Source: an uncultured Ruminococcus sp.
Lineage (GTDB): Bacteria > Bacillota > Clostridia > Oscillospirales > Ruminococcaceae
Direction: 5' to 3'
DNA: 5,940 nt
Assembly: GCA_900319195.1 (NCBI GenBank)
Contig: ONNL01000134.1
Span: forward strand, 1-5,940
In this document: piece by piece, positions 1 through 4,870 of the stretch
Layout: the number at the start of each line of letters is the position of its first letter
Numbering within the stretch: position 1 is the first letter of the stretch
Program-made: the position numbers and the translations under genes
Notes under the pieces: generated by a model
Seen by the model: only the letters and a program-made list of their open reading frames with translations
Told to the model about the DNA's origin: nothing
Databases searched by the model: none

Positions 1-1027
1 GATCACCGAGCTGACCGGTTTTCTGAGCTGTTGTTCCTCTTGTTGATGCTGCGATAGGCTTGTAGTACTTATCGAACATATCGTTACGGCACTGGTCACC
101 CATCTTACCAGCAAGAGCAGAAACAGTAGGATCTCCTGCATTCCACATATTTGCGAAGTAAACAGCCTGGATAGCACGATCCTCAGCGTCAGGAGCGTTT
201 GTGAAAGCATACTGCTTCGGAACTGCGCCCTCACCGTTGAAGATCGCCTTGATACCGTTGTTGCCGCTCATGCCCCACTTGAGTTCTTCAAGGCAAGGCT
301 GAGGAACAGTCTCAAAGCAAGACTCCTGTGTACCTCTCTGGAATGTATTGATGAAGCAGAACTTACCGTCGCCATTGAAGCCATACCAGTCATCAACGTC
401 AGCGAGCCAGTTCATCATGTAGTAGCCGTTGTCACTGCCGTAAGCAGTCTTATAAGCATTGTAAAGCGGGTTTACAGCATCTCCGCCGTATCCGGGAACA
501 GGATATGCAGAAGGCTCGTCTCCCTCAGCAGCAGGGTCTGACTTAAGTCTGTCCTGCTTCCAGAGTGTACCATACTTTACGGAAGTCTTCTTGCCTGAAG
601 CCTCTGACCAACCGGGGATCATAGCCTCCATTGTCGTCCATGCCTTAGCGAGATCGCCTGTAGAGCCGCTGATAACGCCCTTCTTTGCGAGAACATCGTG
701 CATAGCAGCCATCCAAACGATGTAGGACATAGCCTCTGATGTTGTCTCATGACCGTAGTCAGGTGCCTCAACTACGAGTGTCTCAACTGCGTGGTAAGGA
801 ATACCGAATGAATCTCCGCCGTTGTTCTGAGCGCTGAGATAGCCGTTTGCCTGACCGTTTGTGATAACGTCATCGTAGAGTGACTCAAACATTGAAGCGT
901 AACTGCTGTTTGACTTTGCAGCTTCTGTTGTTGTTGCAGCAGATGCAAGTGCAGGAATTACTGATGTAGCAGCCATTCCAGCAGCGAGAACGCCGGCAAC
1001 GAGAGCCTTGTTCTTTTTGCTTATCAT
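1..1027 (-). CDS. cel48A: Secreted GH48 cellulase (reducing-end cellobiohydrolase), N-terminal part
   Basis: The first 342 codons are present; the gene continues past the left edge with no stop. My translation begins MISKKNKALVAGVLAAG, a classic signal peptide: KK-rich start, hydrophobic core to about residue 27, likely cleavage after ALASA (residue 30). The mature part matches GH48 closely: GIPYHAVETLVVEAPDYG (75-92), HETTSEAMSYIVW (93-105), DVDDWYGF (210-217), INTFQRGTQES (226-236), TNAPDAEDRAIQAVY (276-290), GKMGDQCRNDMFDKY (307-321). E98 aligns with the proton-donor Glu55 of Clostridium Cel48F. E87 and D280 align with Glu44 and Asp230, the proposed base candidates. Family members are inverting, processive enzymes releasing cellobiose from cellulose reducing ends. 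The catalytic domain is normally about 620-640 residues, so roughly half is seen; any dockerin or CBM37 would lie outside. The start is fixed by AGAGGGG nine bases upstream. The family call is very secure; the symbol follows Ruminococcus usage and is less certain. Confidence 0.95.
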   Translation of the reverse strand, partial: MISKKNKALVAGVLAAGMAATSVIPALASAATTTEAAKSNSSYASMFESLYDDVITNGQANGYLSAQNNGGDSFGIPYHAVETLVVEAPDYGHETTSEAMSYIVWMAAMHDVLAKKGVISGSTGDLAKAWTTMEAMIPGWSEASGKKTSVKYGTLWKQDRLKSDPAAEGDEPSAYPVPGYGGDAVNPLYNAYKTAYGSDNGYYMMNWLADVDDWYGFNGDGKFCFINTFQRGTQESCFETVPQPCLEELKWGMSGNNGIKAIFNGEGAVPKQYAFTNAPDAEDRAIQAVYFANMWNAGDPTVSALAGKMGDQCRNDMFDKYYKPIAASTRGTTAQKTGQLGD

Positions 1028-1036
1028 TGTGATTTA

Positions 1037-1043
1037 CCCCTCT
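1037..1043 (-). promoter_or_regulatory. Ribosome binding site of the GH48 gene
   Basis: On the minus strand AGAGGGG sits nine bases before the ATG at 1027-1025. It supports this start, which also gives a complete signal peptide. Confidence 0.75.
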
Positions 1044-1082
1044 CATTAATAATATAGTGGTTTAAAAATGGATTTATCTGTA

Positions 1083-1100
1083 CCGCAGACAGCGCTGCGG
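1083..1100 (-). other. Hairpin in the GH48 mRNA leader
   Basis: CCGCAG (1083-1088) and CTGCGG (1095-1100) form a perfect GC-rich 6-bp stem with a 6-base loop. It lies about 40 nt before the GH48 ribosome site, inside the predicted leader. On the minus strand it is followed by TACAGATAAATCC before any U-run, so it does not look like an intrinsic terminator. It may stabilise the 5' end of the mRNA or be part of a regulatory leader. Confidence 0.5.
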
Positions 1101-1127
1101 AAACACATACGAAATTAATCCGTCACT

Positions 1128-1150
1128 GTGTGTGCATTCCACGTACACAC
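1128..1150 (-). other. Second inverted repeat in the GH48 leader
   Basis: GTGTGT (1128-1133) pairs with ACACAC (1145-1150) around an 11-base centre, inside which C1135 and G1143 could add one pair. It lies about 20 to 40 bases downstream of the predicted transcription start. It could act as an RNA hairpin in the leader or, as DNA, as an operator. It overlaps the TGTGTGCATT copy described separately. Confidence 0.4.
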
Positions 1151-1257
1151 AATATTCAGACTATTTTCAATCTAATTATATTCCACAAAAGCAAGCCTGT
1201 CAACAGTTTCGTATATTTTCATTTTTGCAAAGTGAAGATTTCGGTGCAATGCACACA
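1129..1257. repeat. 10-bp inverted repeat flanking the GH48 promoter
   Basis: TGTGTGCATT at 1129-1138 occurs again, exactly and in inverse orientation, as AATGCACACA at 1248-1257. The copies bracket the -35/-10 elements, with centres about 119 bp apart. The second copy sits in a small palindrome, GTGCA-A-TGCAC (1244-1254). A related palindrome, TGTGCACA, is at 1274-1281, followed by TTGG. Such an arrangement suits a dimeric regulator binding on both sides of a promoter. The role as an operator is inferred. Confidence 0.45.
1175..1203 (-). promoter_or_regulatory. Consensus sigma-A promoter of the GH48 gene
   Basis: On the minus strand there is a perfect TTGACA (1203-1198), a 17-base spacer and a perfect TATAAT (1180-1175). 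The bases just upstream of the -35 (about 1204-1228) are A/T-rich with two A-tracts, like an UP element. Transcription would start near 1168-1167, giving a leader of about 140 nt before the ATG. Both hexamers and the spacing are ideal, so this is the strongest promoter candidate in the window. It has not been tested experimentally. Confidence 0.8.
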
Positions 1258-1292
1258 AACCTACTTCCATTTTTGTGCACATTGGCTATCTG

Positions 1293-1337
1293 AAAAAATT
1301 TAAAAAATCTTCATTTATGAACAAAAAATGAATAAAA
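1293..1337. other. Phased A-tracts, probable curved DNA
   Basis: A-tracts lie at 1293-1298, 1302-1307, 1323-1328 and 1334-1337. Their centres are about 9, 21 and 10 bp apart, close to one or two helical turns, which is the pattern that produces intrinsic bending. The segment lies about 90 to 135 bp upstream of the GH48 -35 element and about 190 to 235 bp upstream of the ABC operon promoter. Confidence 0.4.
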
Positions 1338-1353
1338 TCCGCCATTTTACTTA

Positions 1354-1367
1354 TCGTTCATCGTTCA
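1354..1367. repeat. Tandem 7-bp repeat TCGTTCA x2
   Basis: TCGTTCA is repeated head to tail with no spacer and is followed by another TTTTCAT. A nearby small palindrome, TTCAT-TT-ATGAA, lies at 1310-1321. These TTCA-rich words are in the middle of the divergent region and could be regulator sites, but they are short and the region is AT-rich. Confidence 0.25.
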
Positions 1368-1457
1368 TTTTCATCTCAGTCAATTGTCACGTATCGCACA
1401 CACTATCGCGGTAAAATTATTTTGGCATTTCGGGCGGAGTTTTCTGTCTGAATATCT

Positions 1458-1496
1458 CTTTAACAGTTTGTTCATTATTTGTTAATATTCTGTTAA
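1458..1496. promoter_or_regulatory. Four-unit hexamer array with 11-bp period (PhoP/OmpR-type box candidate)
   Basis: On the plus strand the hexamers CTTTAA (1458), TGTTCA (1469), TGTTAA (1480) and TGTTAA (1491) begin exactly 11 bp apart. Read on the minus strand they are TTAACA, TTAACA, TGAACA and TTAAAG, each separated by 5 bases. This is the architecture and near-consensus of the Bacillus PhoP box (TT-A/T/C-A-C/T-A repeats with 5-bp spacing), and PhoB boxes have the same 11-bp period. The last repeat ends 11 bases before a GATAAT (1508-1513), which could be an activator-dependent -10, and 31 bases before the -35 of the other operon promoter. The regulator is inferred; another OmpR-family response regulator would fit too. 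Confidence 0.5.
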
Positions 1497-1527
1497 CTAA
1501 TATATGAGATAATAAATTGTATATGTA

Positions 1528-1555
1528 TTCACAGTGCAGGATACTATTATATAAT
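1528..1555 (+). promoter_or_regulatory. Promoter of the ABC/GldG-like operon
   Basis: TTCACA (1528-1533, five of six consensus bases) is followed by a 16-base spacer and a perfect TATAAT (1550-1555). Transcription would begin near 1562, leaving a leader of about 19 nt that still includes the AAAGGAG ribosome site at 1568-1574. A second, weaker candidate is GATAAT at 1508-1513 without a good -35 but directly downstream of the hexamer array. Confidence 0.6.
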
Positions 1556-1580
1556 ATATCATTCACGAAAGGAGAAGCTC

Positions 1581-2603
1581 ATGATCACAATTGAAAACCT
1601 TACGAAATATTACGGCAGCAACCGCGCTGTTAACAATATAAGCTTTACAATAAACGATAATGAGATACTCGGCTTCCTCGGACCAAACGGTGCAGGAAAG
1701 TCAACGACCATGAACATGATCGCAGGTTATCTTCCTATGACCGAGGGCGTTGTCAAAATAGACGGCGTTGACATCTCTCAGGAGCCTGTAAAGGCAAAGA
1801 AAAACATCGGTTATCTCCCCGAGATACCGCCTGTTTACCCCGATATGAAGGTGAAGGAATACCTCTCCTTCTGTGCTGGTCTCAAGCAGATACCGCGCGG
1901 AAAGAGAAAGGACGAGGTCGAGCGTGTCTCGAAGCTCCTCAAGATAGAGGATGTCAGCGGCAAGCTCATACGCAATCTCTCAAAGGGCTATAAGCAGAGA
2001 GTCGGCTTCGCTCAGGCGCTCCTCGGAGACCCGAAGTTCCTTATCCTCGACGAGCCTACCGTCGGACTTGATCCGAATCAGGTAATGGAGGTAAGAAGCA
2101 TCATCAAGGACTTGAAAAAGGACCACTCCGTTATTTTCAGCTCCCACATACTCAGTGAGGTAAGCGAGGTGTGCAGCAGGGTCATCATCATCAACAAAGG
2201 CGACATCAGGGCAATTGATACCATCGAGCACCTTGAATCCACATTCGGCGGCTCACTCGTGCTCCACATCAGAGTCAAGGGCTCAAAGACGGTAAGTGCT
2301 TCCGTTATCGAGCTGACAAAGGGTGTCAAGGAGATTCTCAGCATCGACGAGATAGCTGCGGACGAATATGAATTTGCAGTCCGGCTCGACGGCGACGCTG
2401 ACGAGATAAGGACAAGCCTCATGAGCGAGCTCATGCAGAACAAGATAAACATTGTCGAGATATTCACCGAGCGCCCCAACCTTGAAAACGTATTCATTGA
2501 GCTTATCAACCGTCCCGCACGCAAGACCTCTCTCGAGGGTCTGCTCGACGAGATAGTACCCGTGGACAGCTCCGCGGAAAGCAGCAAAAAGGAGGAAAAC
2601 TGA
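1581..2603 (+). CDS. ABC transporter ATP-binding protein, GldA-like
   Basis: A 340-residue cytoplasmic ATPase that would power the permease encoded next. It has Walker A GPNGAGKST (34-42), the GldA-type signature LSKGYKQ (133-139) in place of LSGGQ, Walker B FLILDEP (153-159), the D-loop GLD (162-164) and the H-loop histidine in SSH (H189). The usual Q-loop glutamine is replaced by GYLPE (E81), which is common in this subfamily. Residues of about 225-310 form a C-terminal DUF4162-like region with FTERPNLENVFIEL, typical of ABC-2 exporter ATPases. A lysine-, serine- and glutamate-rich tail follows (about 311-340). The start is supported by AAAGGAG (1568-1574) six bases upstream. The stop overlaps the permease start by one base (TGATG), so translation is probably coupled. 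The substrate is unknown; relatives serve Gld-type and Nos/Cu-type exporters. Confidence 0.93.
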   Translation: MITIENLTKYYGSNRAVNNISFTINDNEILGFLGPNGAGKSTTMNMIAGYLPMTEGVVKIDGVDISQEPVKAKKNIGYLPEIPPVYPDMKVKEYLSFCAGLKQIPRGKRKDEVERVSKLLKIEDVSGKLIRNLSKGYKQRVGFAQALLGDPKFLILDEPTVGLDPNQVMEVRSIIKDLKKDHSVIFSSHILSEVSEVCSRVIIINKGDIRAIDTIEHLESTFGGSLVLHIRVKGSKTVSASVIELTKGVKEILSIDEIAADEYEFAVRLDGDADEIRTSLMSELMQNKINIVEIFTERPNLENVFIELINRPARKTSLEGLLDEIVPVDSSAESSKKEEN

Positions 2604-3337
2604 TGTTCTCTATATATAAAAAGGAGTTACAGTCATTCTTCTACACTCCTTTCGCATACGCTATAACCGCGCTCTTCCTGTTCCTCTTTACATACGTGTT
2701 CGGAAGCGCGATAGCCGGTCTTGAAGATACGAGCACCCTCGTATTCTCATTCACCGAGGTATTCTACAATATCCTCTTCTACTTCATCTTCCTGCTCCCC
2801 ATACTCACCATGCGTACCTTTGCCGACGAGCGAAAGTTCGGCACGGAGGTACTGCTCATGACCTCGCCGGTGAGCGTCATGAAGATAGTCATTTCAAAGT
2901 TCCTTGCAAACGTCACTGTTTTCATCTTCATGATAGCAGGCTCGGTGCTCTTCCCCATAATCACCGCGGCAAACGGAACAGTCGTTATGAGCCAGCTCAT
3001 CTGCGCGTATATCGGCTTCTTCTCATGGGGCGTGATGTTCATCGCCCTCGGTATGCTCATTTCATCATTCACCGAAAGCTCCGTACTTGCAGCGATAATC
3101 GGTGAGGTAATGATGTTCGTGCTCCTGTTCATTGACGACTTCGCATATACGGCATTCATCTCGCAGTATCCGAAGCTCCAGAACGTGCTCCTCGCATTTG
3201 CGGCACAGTCAAGATTCACATACTTCTCGCAGGGCTTCATAAGGCTCTCTGACATCATCTTCTTCATTTCGGGAACGATAGTCCTCCTCGCATGGACCTA
3301 CATCTCGATAGAAAAAAGACGCTGGAACAGGGGGTAA
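2603..3337 (+). CDS. ABC-2 type permease, GldF-like
   Basis: A 244-residue membrane protein, the likely transmembrane partner of the upstream ATPase. By hydrophobicity I place six helices at about 17-38, 55-71, 98-122, 130-155, 160-180 and 215-236. After helix 2 it has the family hallmark MRTFADERKFGTEVLLMTSP (70-89), a probable coupling segment of ABC-2/GldF permeases. The N-terminus (MFSIYKKELQSFFYTPFAY) is also typical. Its length matches single-permease GldF homologues. It starts within the ATPase stop codon (TGATG), seven bases after GGAGG (2591-2595). No second permease is seen in the window, so the transporter would be a homodimer of this protein, unless a further partner lies downstream. 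The exported or extracted substrate is unknown. Confidence 0.92.
   Translation: MFSIYKKELQSFFYTPFAYAITALFLFLFTYVFGSAIAGLEDTSTLVFSFTEVFYNILFYFIFLLPILTMRTFADERKFGTEVLLMTSPVSVMKIVISKFLANVTVFIFMIAGSVLFPIITAANGTVVMSQLICAYIGFFSWGVMFIALGMLISSFTESSVLAAIIGEVMMFVLLFIDDFAYTAFISQYPKLQNVLLAFAAQSRFTYFSQGFIRLSDIIFFISGTIVLLAWTYISIEKRRWNRG
3329..3334 (+). promoter_or_regulatory. Ribosome binding site that fixes the GldG-like start
   Basis: AGGGGG, at the end of the permease gene, lies eight bases before the ATG at 3343. An in-frame ATG at 3292 has no such site and would overlap the permease by 46 bases, so 3343 is chosen. Confidence 0.8.
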
Positions 3338-3342
3338 TCAAA

Positions 3343-4860
3343 ATGCAGAAGAAAAAGAAATTCAACCTTTCGGGACCGATAGCCTTCGTTATCGCTGTTC
3401 TCGTCCTTGTTGTGTTCGTACCGCTGAACCTCATTTTCAGCAGGCATGATAAGGTATATGATATGACTCCCGCAGGAAAGTACACTCTTGCTGATAAGAC
3501 AGTGCAGCTCCTCGACGAGACCTCCGACAAGCAGATAGACATCTACTATCTCGCAAAGCTCAGCTACCTCCGGGACAGCAGAGCTCCCTACTTCCTTTCG
3601 CTCTACCACACACTCGACGCTCTAAGCAAGCGTGACAACATCACACTCACCTGCTTCACTCCCAACAGCGACCCTGCCACTTGCAGTGAGCTCGACCCGA
3701 CAGGCTCGCTCGGCACCGACGACGGCGACATCTTCGTAAAATGCGGCAGCGTCATCAAGCGTATCGACGGAAGCAAGCTATTCCAGAAGGACTCAAACGG
3801 CTTTCAGGCATACGCAGGCGAGGAGCAGATAGCAAGTGCGATAAAGGTCTGCACGAGCGGTTCGCTCCCGACTATCTACTTCCTGACAGGTCACGGAGAG
3901 AATTCTATAAACGACAGATATTCAACATACGCAAACCTCCTCAAAGCCAAGAACTACGACGTTCAGGAGCTCGACCTCACTCAAGCGGATGCTGTTCCTG
4001 CAAACGCAAGCATAATCTACCTTGCAGGTCCTCAGAAGGACCTCACAAATCCCGAGACAAAGCTTCTCTCGGATTTTCTCGACAACGGCGGCTCGATGTC
4101 CTTCCTCATTGCTCCCTGTGAGACTGAGGGTCGCTTCTCAAACATCGAATACCTGCTCGAGAAATTCGGTATCTCGATGGATTACAACATCGTCTCGGAG
4201 ACTAAGTCAACCTTCCAGCTCCGCAACAGAGACGGCGAGCAGAGTGAGAAATACTTCTACGTTGAATATCCTCAGATAGCAAGCAGCGCTGAGAATGTAA
4301 CTCAGGTAGACCTCACAAGTGAGCTCAACGTACTCGTAAACGACGGTAAATACACAAACGGTATCTCGAACACAAGAAGCTTCTCGCTCCTTCCCGAGAC
4401 CGCTATACAGAATTCCGCAAGCCTTGAGAGAAACGCTATCGTGGTAAATCTCAGCGACGAAAACGGCGACTATTCGACGATAAGTCACGCTATGGGCGGT
4501 GACGATATAACCGCCGCAACAGCAGAGGGCAAGCTCAACAAGACAGGTCTTGCATTCGGATATTACTCGTTCAACAAGGTAAATGACAGTAAGGTCATCG
4601 CCCTCGGTTCTACCGACATCATCGACAACGACATGATCACTGACTCCGTAATGGCTACCGAGACTCTTGCGCTCTTCTCGAACACATGGCTCTACGACAG
4701 CGACGTTGAGGCAGGCATCGGCAACAAGGAAAATGCATACGATACGCTTGCATTTTCCGACAAGAAGCAGGCTGAATCGGTACTCGGACTCATCATCATA
4801 GTACCTGCGGCGATAGCTGTTATCGGCGTGCTCGTATGGCTCAAGAGACGCCACGCATAA
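3343..4860 (+). CDS. GldG-like ABC transporter auxiliary protein
   Basis: A 505-residue protein of the GldG / ABC-transporter auxiliary family (ABC_transp_aux). It begins MQKKKKFNLSG, followed by one membrane helix (about 11-33). A large domain of about 445 residues, predicted to be extracytoplasmic, follows. It ends with a second helix (about 479-499) and a basic tail KRRHA. Family features are YDMTPAGKYTLADKT (39-53) just after the first helix, IYFLTGHGE (178-186), IIYLAGPQKDLT (224-235) and LLSDFLDNGGSMSFLIAP (241-258). GldG in Flavobacterium works with GldA and GldF in gliding and secretion; in Firmicutes the role is unknown. The auxiliary domain may bind sugars or the exported substrate (inference). 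The gene starts five bases after the permease stop. The longer reading from 3292 adds 17 polar residues, MDLHLDRKK..., without a ribosome site, and is not used. Confidence 0.88.
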   Translation: MQKKKKFNLSGPIAFVIAVLVLVVFVPLNLIFSRHDKVYDMTPAGKYTLADKTVQLLDETSDKQIDIYYLAKLSYLRDSRAPYFLSLYHTLDALSKRDNITLTCFTPNSDPATCSELDPTGSLGTDDGDIFVKCGSVIKRIDGSKLFQKDSNGFQAYAGEEQIASAIKVCTSGSLPTIYFLTGHGENSINDRYSTYANLLKAKNYDVQELDLTQADAVPANASIIYLAGPQKDLTNPETKLLSDFLDNGGSMSFLIAPCETEGRFSNIEYLLEKFGISMDYNIVSETKSTFQLRNRDGEQSEKYFYVEYPQIASSAENVTQVDLTSELNVLVNDGKYTNGISNTRSFSLLPETAIQNSASLERNAIVVNLSDENGDYSTISHAMGGDDITAATAEGKLNKTGLAFGYYSFNKVNDSKVIALGSTDIIDNDMITDSVMATETLALFSNTWLYDSDVEAGIGNKENAYDTLAFSDKKQAESVLGLIIIVPAAIAVIGVLVWLKRRHA

Positions 4861-4870
4861 GGAAATTGCC

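Larger units (their letters stand above)
1028..1580. other. Divergent intergenic region (553 bases), no gene seen
   Basis: This AT-rich region separates the leftward cellulase gene from the rightward ABC operon. I see no protein-coding frame with a credible start and no tRNA-like or known RNA structure. It holds the two promoters, a structured GH48 leader, a promoter-flanking inverted repeat, phased A-tracts, a short tandem repeat and an 11-bp-period hexamer array, each listed separately. Because the genes diverge, no terminator is expected and none was found. Confidence 0.85.

Noticed and set aside
1078..1092. Alternative 4-bp pairing CTGT/ACAG competing with the leader hairpin (attenuator-like switch)
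   Set aside because: Four base pairs are too weak, and such short matches are expected by chance.
1083..1100. Intrinsic terminator at the GC-rich hairpin
   Set aside because: The stem is only 6 bp and no U-run follows directly on either strand; it sits in a divergent region where no transcript should end.
1068..1115. Short plus-strand frame in the intergenic region
   Set aside because: About 15 codons from the ATG at 1068, no Shine-Dalgarno site, and it runs antisense to the GH48 leader.
2078..2587. Open frame of 169 codons on the minus strand
   Set aside because: Antisense to the ABC ATPase, Ser- and Leu-rich low-complexity translation, no family motif.
3741..4279. Two plus-strand open frames inside the GldG-like gene
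   Set aside because: Arg-, Gln- and Ser-rich products in the wrong frame, with no ribosome sites; the real frame carries conserved motifs across the same bases.
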